NCBI RefSeq assembly: GCF_003600155.1
Contig: NZ_QWLD01000056.1
Location: 62,001-126,000 of the forward strand
Origin: Nesterenkonia muleiensis
GTDB taxonomy: Bacteria > Actinomycetota > Actinomycetes > Actinomycetales > Micrococcaceae
DNA length: 64,000 bases
Reading direction: 5' to 3'
The notes beneath the pieces were generated by a model that saw only the letters and a list, made by a program, of their open reading frames with translations, did no database searches and had not been told where the DNA came from. Position 1 is the first letter of the stretch; each line of letters opens with the position of its first letter. This document shows positions 50,274-58,133 of this stretch, piece after piece. The position numbers and the translations under genes were made by a program.

Positions 50274-50964
50274 CGTCCTCCTCTGCGCTGAGGGCTGTGT
50301 TCTTGAGGTTGATCAAGTGCTTCTTGGTGCGGTGTTCCGCCTCGACCGGATCGCCTCTGCGCACGGCGTCGACGATCTCACAGTGCTCCCGGTGGTCCTG
50401 AACTCGGTCATAGCGGACACGGGAGGTCTGCTGGGCGCGCCGGTAGAGGGAGAGGAGTGCCTCCAGCAGCTCACGCAGCGCTCGGTTTCCGCTGGCAGTG
50501 GCCAATTCGATGTGGAAGTGGCCGACCTTGACCTCGGTGTGGTGCTCCAAGGCGTGGTCTGTGGCCAGTGTGAGGCGCCGCAGTGCCTCCTCATCGCGTG
50601 CTTGAGCGGCCAGTGCGGCGATTCCAGGTTCGATGGCGATGCGCGCATCGTAGAGTTCACGGATGGAGTCGCTGCCCACCGGGGCGTAGTACGGATTGTC
50701 CATGATGCGTCTGTTGATGGAGCCCCCCACGTAGGTGCCGGACCCATGGCGCAGTTCAACGAGATCGGTGGCCTCAAGCCGGCGCAGTGCCTCCCGCACA
50801 CTGGGCACGGTGACGCCGAAGCGGGTGGCGAGCTCACGTGCTGAGGGCAGCGCCTCGCCCGCGATGAGCCCGTTGGTGCGAATAGTGCTCAAAATTTCGT
50901 GGCTGAGGCTTTCGACGAGCCGCTCAGTCTTCAAGGCAACCTCCTTCAGCTGGTCCTTACTCAT
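50248..50964 (-). CDS. GntR-family transcriptional regulator with FCD domain
   Basis: A 238-aa regulator. The winged helix is in SHEILSTIRTNGLIAGEALPSARELATRFGVTVPSVREALRRLEATDLVELRHGSGTYVGG. The FCD domain carries ARIAIEPGIAALAAQ and DHALEHHTEVKVGHFHIELATASGN, then DHREHCEIVDAVRRGD with the metal-binding His. It is divergent from the transporter genes with a long inverted repeat between. It overlaps the creatininase gene by 26 nt. It likely represses the transporter until its ligand is present. Confidence 0.87.
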   Translation of the reverse strand: MSKDQLKEVALKTERLVESLSHEILSTIRTNGLIAGEALPSARELATRFGVTVPSVREALRRLEATDLVELRHGSGTYVGGSINRRIMDNPYYAPVGSDSIRELYDARIAIEPGIAALAAQARDEEALRRLTLATDHALEHHTEVKVGHFHIELATASGNRALRELLEALLSLYRRAQQTSRVRYDRVQDHREHCEIVDAVRRGDPVEAEHRTKKHLINLKNTALSAEEDDETPHTSI

Positions 50965-50967
50965 TAG

Positions 50968-51040
50968 ATCACTTATGGATGATTGAGCAAAATCACGAGG
51001 TTTTCTCGCAGGAGAACGGCAACTTTGCTTCCTAAGTGAT
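50968..51040. promoter_or_regulatory. Distant inverted repeat sites between FCD regulator and transporter genes
   Basis: ATCACTTA (50968-50975) and TAAGTGAT (51033-51040) are perfect 8-bp reverse complements 57 bp apart in the 242-bp divergent region. The spacing suggests two half-operators that could be joined by DNA looping, or two single sites of one regulator. The rest of the region holds AT-rich promoter DNA (51030-51060, TTGACT at 51057). Confidence 0.4.
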
Positions 51041-51206
51041 TATATCTGTAATAGACTTGACTTGCGATCTAGGTCACAGTCTCCTACATTAGCTTTCATC
51101 AGGTTATCGACAATTGAACCCTTATCCCCAGTATTTTCAGGGAATCTCAGGGAAAGTCAGCACGGGGTCCTGGAGGGGTCTCGCCGACAAGACAAGGATT
51201 GATCTA

Positions 51207-52184
51207 ATGACTAAAACACTCCGTTTCGGATGTTCTGCCCTGTCGCTGGCCGCACTCGGTCTGGTGGCTTGCGGCGGCGAAGACGGCGATTATCCCGATC
51301 AGGACATCACGTTCGTGGTGCCCTTCGGCACCGGCGGGGCAAACGATCAGATTGCCAGAGCTTTTGCCCAGGAGCTGGAGGCCGAGCTCGATGTCAATGT
51401 CAACGTGGAGAATCGCGAGGGCGGCGGGGCGACTATCGGCACCTCGCATGTGGTGAACTCCGAACCGGACGGCTACACCATCGGCTTGGCCGCGGCTGCG
51501 GCGCTGGCACAGCAGCCGCTGACCAACGACGACCTGCCGTACAGTTCTCCCGAGGACTATCACGTCGTGGGCAAGATCGCCGAGATGCCCGGGGTGGTGG
51601 CGGTGCCCAGCGACTCAGAGTTCGACGACCTCGACGCGTTCATCACCCACGCTCAGGATAACCCCGGCGAGCTTCAGGCGTCCCAAGCTGGTAACGGGAC
51701 CACCCAGGACCTGCTGATCCGCGAACTCGCGCGCTTGGCCGACACCGAGATTCAGTCGATCCCTCTGGCCGGCGGCGGGCAGGAAGCGACTCTGGCGGCA
51801 GTGTCTGGGCGAGTGGATGCGACCTTCGGCTTCGCACCGGCTATCACCAGTTTTGTGGAATCAGAGGACCTGCGGGTGATCGGTGTGGTGGCCGATGAGC
51901 AGTATGAGGCGTTCCCGGACGCCCAGCTCTCGGCGGACATCGGGTACGACACACCGCTGCGTGCTGTCTACTACATCATCCTGCCCAATGACGCGCCCGA
52001 GGAAGTGCGTGAGCAGCTGGAGAGCGCCACCGCGAGCATTGTGGACAGCGAGGCGATGGCGGAGTTCTCCAACGAGTCGGGCTTCGTCATGGAACACAAA
52101 GACCACGCCGCCGCCGTTGACGAGATCCTCGAATACACCGAACTCTACGAGGAGTTCAACGCCAACTTCGACATCGACGAATAA
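51207..52184 (+). CDS. tctC: Tripartite tricarboxylate transporter substrate-binding lipoprotein (TctC)
   Basis: A 325-aa extracytoplasmic receptor. ATG 51207 (AAGGA 8 nt upstream) gives a signal peptide ending in LGLVAC with lipidated Cys22. ITFVVPFGTGGANDQIARAFAQEL and the following NREGGGATIGTSHVV are TctC/Bug family signatures. Bug proteins bind carboxylates such as citrate, glutamate, nicotinate or phthalate. It is first in a tctC-tctB-tctA operon. Confidence 0.9.
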   Translation: MTKTLRFGCSALSLAALGLVACGGEDGDYPDQDITFVVPFGTGGANDQIARAFAQELEAELDVNVNVENREGGGATIGTSHVVNSEPDGYTIGLAAAAALAQQPLTNDDLPYSSPEDYHVVGKIAEMPGVVAVPSDSEFDDLDAFITHAQDNPGELQASQAGNGTTQDLLIRELARLADTEIQSIPLAGGGQEATLAAVSGRVDATFGFAPAITSFVESEDLRVIGVVADEQYEAFPDAQLSADIGYDTPLRAVYYIILPNDAPEEVREQLESATASIVDSEAMAEFSNESGFVMEHKDHAAAVDEILEYTELYEEFNANFDIDE

Positions 52185-52231
52185 TATCCACACCGGACTG
52201 GGGTCTGCATGAAACTCTCTGTGGGGCGCCT

Positions 52232-52726
52232 GTGACGACCGCCCATGAAACCAAAGAAGCCCGTGAGGTGTCTGAAGGACGAGTGCGGCTCGCCGTGGGG
52301 GCTGCGGGGCTCGGCGTCTTCGGATACTACACATGGGATGCCAGCACCATGCCCCTGGGGCAGATGGCCATGCCGGGTCCGGGACTGTTCCCCCTCATCG
52401 TCGGTGTAGCCGGTCTGATCTCCGCACTGATCGTGATTCTTGACGCGGTACCCCGGCTCCGCCAAGGCTCGACACTCTCCGTGCCAGGAGGACGAACGGC
52501 CAGGCAGGTCATCGGCATCATGGTGCTGCTGACTGCCTATGTGCTGATCATCGGATCTGTCGGGGCGTACTTGGCCTCCATCCTCTTCTGCACGCTGAGC
52601 ATCAAAATCCTGAGCGGCCATCCGTGGTGGAGATGTGCTGCCTATGGCACGGTCATGGCCCTCATCTGCGTGTTCATCTTCGACTCGCTGCTCAACGTGT
52701 CGCTGCCTCATGTCGATCTTTGGTGA
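52232..52726 (+). CDS. tctB: Tripartite tricarboxylate transporter small membrane subunit (TctB)
   Basis: A 164-aa membrane protein with four helices: first segment GAAGLGVFGYYTWDASTMPLGQMAMPGPGLFPLIVGVAGLI, the TctB opening. The GTG at 52232 has no strong ribosome site, but an 8-codon mini-frame (ATG 52209 to TGA 52233) ends over it as GTGA, so coupling could start translation. It lies between the receptor and the large subunit. Confidence 0.86.
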   Translation: MTTAHETKEAREVSEGRVRLAVGAAGLGVFGYYTWDASTMPLGQMAMPGPGLFPLIVGVAGLISALIVILDAVPRLRQGSTLSVPGGRTARQVIGIMVLLTAYVLIIGSVGAYLASILFCTLSIKILSGHPWWRCAAYGTVMALICVFIFDSLLNVSLPHVDLW

Positions 52727-52738
52727 GAGGGGAAGTCA

Positions 52739-54277
52739 ATGAACTCGCTTGAAGGGTTCCTCTACGGTCTGGAGATCGCCATCGCCCCCGAACTGCTGGT
52801 GGCGGCGTTCCTGGGGGCGTTCGCGGGGACGCTTGTCGGTGTCCTGCCAGGAATCGGGCCGGTGGCCGGTGCAGCGGTCGTCCTGCCGATCACCTTCATG
52901 TACGACCCATTGGTCGGCATGGTGCTGATCTCAGCGATCTACCTGGGCTCACAGTTCGGCGGTTCCATCACCTCAGTATTGGTGAACATTCCCGGTGATG
53001 CGCAGTCGATCGTGGCGACCTTCGACGGGTATCCATTGGCGCAGAAGGGTCGAGCCGGAGCCGCCATCGGCATCATGGTCTGCGGCTCCTTCATCGCTGG
53101 GGTGCTGGGGATTCTGGTGGTTCTTCTGACCATACCGATCGTCACTCCCATCGCCCTCAGCTTCGGGCCCGCTGAGTTCTTCGCTCTGACTGCCGGCGGG
53201 CTGATCGTGCTCTCGCGCGTCTCAGGGGGAAGCATCGCCTCCGGCCTGTTTCCCATGGCCATCGGCGTCGCGCTGGCGACTGTCGGCACTGATGCCATCC
53301 ACAGCTACAACCGTTACACCTTCGGCATGATTGATTTAGCCATCGGCATCTCCTTGGCCATGCTGGCGGTGGGCCTCTACGGCATCTCCGAGATTCTCTA
53401 CATGATTGAGGACAAAGAGGGTGCGACGAGAATCCGCAGCAGAATCAGGATCCGCGACCTGAGGCCCAACGGTGTTGAGGTGAAGTCAGCGGCAATGCCG
53501 TGGGTGCGAGGGTCACTGGTGGGCTACGGGTTCGGAATCCTGCCAGGCCCCTCGGCCACGCTTGCCACCTTCGGCTCCTACCGCATCGAACAGGCGGTGG
53601 CCAAGGACACCAGCGAGTTCGGCAAGGGAAAGGTCGCCGGACTGGCCGGACCGGAAGCGGCGAACAGCGGCGCGACTGTCGGGAGCATGGTCCCAGCCCT
53701 TCTGCTGGGGCTGCCCTTCTCCGCGACCTTGGCAATGATGCTGGCTGCCATGCAGGTCCATGGAATCGCCCCGGGCCCGCTGCTGATCGACAGGAACCCG
53801 GAGCTCTTCTGGTCAGTCATCGCGGCACTTTTCGTCTGCAACATCATGCTGGTGATCATCAACGTTCCACTGGTGGGAGTCTGGATTCGCGTTGTTCGCA
53901 CTCCGGTTTACCTGCTCGCACCAGCGATCCTGCTCCTGGGGGCCATCGGCGTCTACAGCGTCAACACCAATCTCATCGATCTGCGCCTGATGGTCCTGGT
54001 CGGCGTGATCGGCTACATCCTGCGCAAGGCCAACTTCAGCATCGCCTCCATGCTCATCGGCCTGGTCCTGGGGTCCTTGGTGGAGCAGTACTTCCTCGAA
54101 GGTATGGCCATGGGCGCCGGGGATCCCAGGTACTTCCTGTCCACGCCCCTTGCAGCTGTGCTGTGGAGCGTGGTGATTCTCACGATTTCGGCTCCCCTGC
54201 TGTCCCAAGCGGTGGCCCGTCTTCGCCGGGGACGCAGTGAGCAGTCATCAGCGCACCATCCTGAGCACAGGGCGTAG
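52739..54277 (+). CDS. tctA: Tripartite tricarboxylate transporter large permease (TctA)
   Basis: A 512-aa permease with about 12 helices. AAFLGAFAGTLVGVLPGIGPVAGAAVVLPITF is the first TctA signature, and LLGLPFSATLAMMLAAMQVHGIAPGP is the second. The start ATG is preceded by GAGGGGAA. Together with TctB and TctC it forms a Na+- or H+-driven importer. Confidence 0.9.
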   Translation: MNSLEGFLYGLEIAIAPELLVAAFLGAFAGTLVGVLPGIGPVAGAAVVLPITFMYDPLVGMVLISAIYLGSQFGGSITSVLVNIPGDAQSIVATFDGYPLAQKGRAGAAIGIMVCGSFIAGVLGILVVLLTIPIVTPIALSFGPAEFFALTAGGLIVLSRVSGGSIASGLFPMAIGVALATVGTDAIHSYNRYTFGMIDLAIGISLAMLAVGLYGISEILYMIEDKEGATRIRSRIRIRDLRPNGVEVKSAAMPWVRGSLVGYGFGILPGPSATLATFGSYRIEQAVAKDTSEFGKGKVAGLAGPEAANSGATVGSMVPALLLGLPFSATLAMMLAAMQVHGIAPGPLLIDRNPELFWSVIAALFVCNIMLVIINVPLVGVWIRVVRTPVYLLAPAILLLGAIGVYSVNTNLIDLRLMVLVGVIGYILRKANFSIASMLIGLVLGSLVEQYFLEGMAMGAGDPRYFLSTPLAAVLWSVVILTISAPLLSQAVARLRRGRSEQSSAHHPEHRA

Positions 54278-54369
54278 GGCGCTGGTGCTCGCTTCCAGTG
54301 TTGGAGGGGGAACGCAGCTACTGCATGAAACAGGAAACAGGACCCAAAGAATAGAACGGGAGAACCAGC

Positions 54370-55359
54370 ATGTTCACGACATTCACCAACACCGCGGTCC
54401 AGGGCGTCCTGGCGCTCGCCGCCTCGGCAGGACTCGTTGCTCCAGCGTTGACCTTTCCGGCCGAAGGCTCGGATTCAGGCGTAGTGCAGGCACCTGCTGG
54501 CGGTGCGGCCCTCAAGCACGGGAGCGAGTCATGTCCGGAGCCGATTCCCCAGACACCAGGCAGCAGCGCGAAGCACACGATGATCAGCGGTGGGCTGGAG
54601 CGCGAATACATCCTCACCATCCCGGCGGAGTACCAGACGCAGTCTGACTGGCCGTTGATCATCGCATTCCACGGGCGGGGCAGCACCGGTGTGGAGGTCG
54701 AGGGATACTCCCGTCTCTCAGACCTGCCGGCTGTGGTCGCCTATCCCTTCGGAGAGATTCCCGACGACGACGATCCACGCAGAGCGTGGCAGGGGGCTCC
54801 GTACTCAGACCCGGAAGTCGACGATGTCGCATTCGCCGTCGACCTCATCGAGACGTTGAATGATCAGCTCTGCATCGATGATGAGCAGGTCTACGCCACC
54901 GGGAAATCCAATGGTGGCGGCTTGGCGCTGGCCCTGGCCTGCCGGATCCCGGACCGGATTGCTGCGGCGGCCGCAGCAGCACCCGCCCTCTACCCCGAGA
55001 CCCGGGAAGGCTGTCTGCGAAAGCCGACTGCGCCGACCATGATCATCCATGGCACTGACGATGCCACCATCCCCTATGCCGGAGACCCCGCGCGTGATCT
55101 TCCCGCCATTGAGGAGTGGGGTGAGGAGCTGGCGGCGGCAAGCAGATGCAGGACGAAGCCGAGTACCACCCGCATCGGCGAGGACGTCGAGTACATGACC
55201 TGGTCCCAATGCCGGCACGGCGGCGAGGTCACGGTGGTCTCGGTGGAGGGCGGCGGGCATGTCTGGCCGGGGGCCGCCGCCTACTCCGGAGGCGGGCACA
55301 CTACGCATACCATCAGCGGAAACGACGTCGTATGGGAGTTTTTCACCGCACAGAGATAG
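54370..55359 (+). CDS. Secreted alpha/beta hydrolase, LpqC/polyhydroxybutyrate depolymerase-like esterase
   Basis: A 329-aa exported esterase. A signal peptide covers about the first 35 residues. The catalytic Ser is in ATGKSNGGGLALALA, the acid in HGTDDATIPYAGD and the His in VEGGGHVWPG. LIIAFHGRG is the oxyanion region. Cys residues in the mature part (SCPEP, QLCIDD, LACRI, EGCLRK, SRCRTK, SQCRHG) could form disulfides. The family includes feruloyl esterases and PHB depolymerases. It lies 92 bp after tctA, so it may or may not belong to that operon. Confidence 0.85.
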   Translation: MFTTFTNTAVQGVLALAASAGLVAPALTFPAEGSDSGVVQAPAGGAALKHGSESCPEPIPQTPGSSAKHTMISGGLEREYILTIPAEYQTQSDWPLIIAFHGRGSTGVEVEGYSRLSDLPAVVAYPFGEIPDDDDPRRAWQGAPYSDPEVDDVAFAVDLIETLNDQLCIDDEQVYATGKSNGGGLALALACRIPDRIAAAAAAAPALYPETREGCLRKPTAPTMIIHGTDDATIPYAGDPARDLPAIEEWGEELAAASRCRTKPSTTRIGEDVEYMTWSQCRHGGEVTVVSVEGGGHVWPGAAAYSGGGHTTHTISGNDVVWEFFTAQR

Positions 55360-55519
55360 AGCATTGTCAGCTGCCATGGCACCACCGGTCCACAGCTGTG
55401 GGCTCGGATGCGCTGACTCTGCTGGCATCGATCCGGGAGTTCTGGATCCCTGTTGATCTGTTGGTTGGTGGTATTGCGTGCGCAGTCCAGTGCACCTGGT
55501 TCAGTGTCCCCGTCCGGCG

Positions 55520-56698
55520 TTACTCTTGATTGATGATCGTGAGAATGCTCTCGCGCAAGCGGAAATCGTCGGGATCCAAGCCGGTGAGGACTTCGTCGAG
55601 TCCGACCTCGGTCTGGATGATCCGGTCAATGCCTTGACCGTTGGTCACGTGTCTGGTGACGAAAATCTTGGTGTAGTCGGGGTCAACCAGCGGCACAGAT
55701 GCCCGCCCATTCTGTACAAGGACAGTAGGGCCGAAATCTAATGAGACGCTCGGTGCGGAGTCCGTGCGCCGCAGAGTGATGTGCCACTCCCATTGACCCA
55801 TCAGTCTCGCGCGCACCGCATCGATGTGTCCGCTGGGCAGCGCATCGTTGACCTGGCCGATGAGTGTCCCTTCGCTATAGCGCTTGAGCGCTCGCTTGAC
55901 TTCGCTGAGCGTCCTGCGCCCCTCCTCAAACTGCCGCTTCGCGTGCTGGGCCAGCAGGTCGGCAAACTCTAGTGCCGCCCGCTCCTGCGGGCGATGGCCG
56001 TAGCGTGCCGATTCACCGGTCTCGCACATGGTCTTGATGAACACGATCCGGTCCTCATTGCTCACAACTCTGTGCCCCTCTGTAAAGTGCTGGATACATT
56101 CCTGGATGAAGAAGTGCTGGGGCGGGTGCCCCTCCTGCCAGGCCGTGTCAGCGCCGACGTGCGCGCTCAGCCTCTCGAGCAACTCGGCATAGGTCAGGAC
56201 GACGGCGTGTTCCCAACCTTCGGTCTGCAGGTGGCTTTCGTGCCGGGCGCAGAGCAGCACCACCACACTCTGCTTTCCGCCCTCTGCGCCATAGGCAAGA
56301 TAGCGGTGATAGTCGTGACCATGTCCGTCCGATGCCTCGTAATTCTCCACCACAATGCTTGCAGAGGCGTTGGAAAGCACAATGTCAGCGATATCGCTGC
56401 TGAGGCCATCTCGTCCTGCCGTATCCACCTCCTGGGTGACCCGGTAGCCGGAGTCCGGCAGGTGGGTGGAATCGGGCAGGGCCTGATTCACCTGCTCGAC
56501 GAACAGTCTCTGGAACGCATCACCGAGTTCGTGAGTTTCGTCCACACTCAGCAGCCAGGCGAACACATTGGAAAGCTGCTTCTCATGGGTGCCGTGGTGC
56601 ATCACCCGGAAGACGTTGAAGGGTTCAGCCAAGCTCTTGGACAATGAGGGCACCAGGGCGGTGGTCATCTGATCGAGCGAGTGCGCAGGGGCGGTCAT
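55520..56698 (-). CDS. PD-(D/E)XK-like nuclease-superfamily protein with ENY in place of ExK
   Basis: A 392-aa protein resembling PDDEXK_4-type nucleases. EKQLSNVFAWLLS (around 39-51) gives the first helix with its Glu, followed by LGDAFQRLFVEQV. The core DIADIVLSNASASIVVENYEAS has Asp102/Asp105 and Glu118, but the expected catalytic Lys is Tyr120, followed by SDGHGHDYHRYLAYG. The C-terminal 230 residues are of unknown fold. A decayed copy of its end lies at 43230-43470. No helicase or methylase gene is near. Function is unknown; defence or DNA repair are guesses. Confidence 0.65.
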   Translation of the reverse strand: MTAPAHSLDQMTTALVPSLSKSLAEPFNVFRVMHHGTHEKQLSNVFAWLLSVDETHELGDAFQRLFVEQVNQALPDSTHLPDSGYRVTQEVDTAGRDGLSSDIADIVLSNASASIVVENYEASDGHGHDYHRYLAYGAEGGKQSVVVLLCARHESHLQTEGWEHAVVLTYAELLERLSAHVGADTAWQEGHPPQHFFIQECIQHFTEGHRVVSNEDRIVFIKTMCETGESARYGHRPQERAALEFADLLAQHAKRQFEEGRRTLSEVKRALKRYSEGTLIGQVNDALPSGHIDAVRARLMGQWEWHITLRRTDSAPSVSLDFGPTVLVQNGRASVPLVDPDYTKIFVTRHVTNGQGIDRIIQTEVGLDEVLTGLDPDDFRLRESILTIINQE

Positions 56699-56937
56699 GC
56701 CTCGAGCCTATCGGTGAGATTCCACGGACAAACCTCCGCATCCGGCCAGGGCCGACCGTCTTGTGACTTTCAGCGGTGGAACACTCGGTCTCGTTGCTCA
56801 CCACGGCCACCGGGCCGTGGGGGCTGACTATGAGGGTGACATCGTCGCCTGTTCACAGGGGTGGTGCAGGAATGAGCGACGTGGCGGGAGCGAGAGGAGC
56901 AGCTGAGATCGCCTGGGCCGCCAGAGGACGGTGGATC
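56699..56937. other. 239-bp gap without recognised gene
   Basis: Between the start of the nuclease-like gene and the stop of the alcohol dehydrogenase gene I see no supported coding region. A short hairpin CCACGGCC-ACCG-GGCCGTGG lies at 56801-56820, without a T run. Promoter elements for the nuclease-like gene are not obvious. Confidence 0.4.
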
Positions 56938-57882
56938 CTAGTAGACCGCGACAAGTCGGCCGGTGACCTCACCATTCTTCAGCTTCTCCAGGCCCTCAGG
57001 GATCTCATCGAAACTGATGGTCGTTGTACCGGGGGCAAGCTGGCCCGTCGCCATGTAGTCATATACCCCGGCCACATGCTCTTTAGTGCCCCCCACCGAG
57101 CCCTTGAGGTTGCACTGATTTAGGATCAGGGACTTGGTGTTGATCGTCGCCTCAAGCTTGCCCATGCCCGCAAGCACCACCGTCCCGTCGTAGCGAATCA
57201 GGTCAACGGCTTCAGCTGTTGTTGTTCCGAAACCTGCGAAGTCCACGATCACGTCGAACGATACGTCGCTGAAGTCTTTCAGGGAGGGGCTGACACCCTT
57301 GGCGCCCAACTCCCTGGCTGCGGGCCACGCCTTCTCATTGAGCTCGGCAACATAGACCTCGGCTCCGGCCAGGACGGCCACCCGGGCACCGATCTGGCCC
57401 AGACCGCCCAATCCGATAATCCCCACGGTGTCGCCCTCCTTGACGCCGCCCTGAGCGATCACAGCTGAATACGAGGTCATGCCGGCGTCAGTTGCTGCGG
57501 CTCCGAGCACAAAGTCCACTTCATCAGGAATGGGGACCAGTGCCTCTGCGCCCACCACCAACTCAGGCGCAAATCCGCCGTCGAAGGCGAACCCAGGAGC
57601 CCCGGCTGGCGTGGTTGGGCATACACCGACTCGGTCACCCACCTCGAACCCGGTCACACCCTCACCAAGCTCGGCGACCACCCCGGCGTTCTCATGGCCC
57701 ATGGTCATTGGTAGCCTCTGGACCAGCGGAAGCCAGCCCTCGTCCTCGAGCACGCCGACATCAGTGTGGCACAGCCCTGCCGCCTTGACGTCCAAGACGA
57801 CCTCGCCAGGACCAGGGCTCGGCCTGTCCACTTCGCTGAGCATCAAGGGTTGGTGAGTATTGACGAATTGCCATGCCTTCAT
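56938..57882 (-). CDS. Compact zinc-type alcohol dehydrogenase without the structural zinc lobe
   Basis: A 314-aa MDR-family oxidoreductase. Catalytic zinc ligands are present in AAGLCHTDVG (Cys) and TMGHENAGVV (His-Glu). The NAD-binding motif is GIIGLGGLGQIGARVAVLAG. The four-cysteine structural zinc loop that normally follows GDRVGV is missing: the region is shortened to CPTTPAGAPGFAFDGGFAPELVV. ATG 57882 was chosen. About 25 residues shorter than usual ADHs. Expected reaction is oxidation of an alcohol with NAD+. No operon partner is clear. Confidence 0.85.
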   Translation of the reverse strand: MKAWQFVNTHQPLMLSEVDRPSPGPGEVVLDVKAAGLCHTDVGVLEDEGWLPLVQRLPMTMGHENAGVVAELGEGVTGFEVGDRVGVCPTTPAGAPGFAFDGGFAPELVVGAEALVPIPDEVDFVLGAAATDAGMTSYSAVIAQGGVKEGDTVGIIGLGGLGQIGARVAVLAGAEVYVAELNEKAWPAARELGAKGVSPSLKDFSDVSFDVIVDFAGFGTTTAEAVDLIRYDGTVVLAGMGKLEATINTKSLILNQCNLKGSVGGTKEHVAGVYDYMATGQLAPGTTTISFDEIPEGLEKLKNGEVTGRLVAVY

Positions 57883-58133
57883 CGTGAGATTCCCATCTAC
57901 TACCAAGAACGGTTCGGGGTCACCTTCATGCGTGCCGGTGCGGCGGCGCGCGGGGCATGCTCATCATCGGCAGGCAGTTACAGTCTATAGTCGGAAGCCC
58001 TTCGCCTGCAGGGTTCACGGTGATGACCTACGCATGTGAACGCGTGAGGGCTTCGCGTATGGAGGATAAGATCATTCGGTGCTGCCCAACGAGCCGGCAC
58101 CTGTGGGTTCTCGGGCAACCGGTCAACGGCTCG

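Noticed and set aside
55520-56698. Calling the nuclease-like gene a restriction enzyme
   Set aside because: No methylase or specificity gene is adjacent and the catalytic Lys is replaced, so this would be over-interpretation.
56801-56820. Hairpin CCACGGCC-ACCG-GGCCGTGG as a terminator
   Set aside because: It is 100 bp upstream of the nuclease-like gene and 118 bp beyond the start side of the next gene's stop, with no T run. Its role is unclear.
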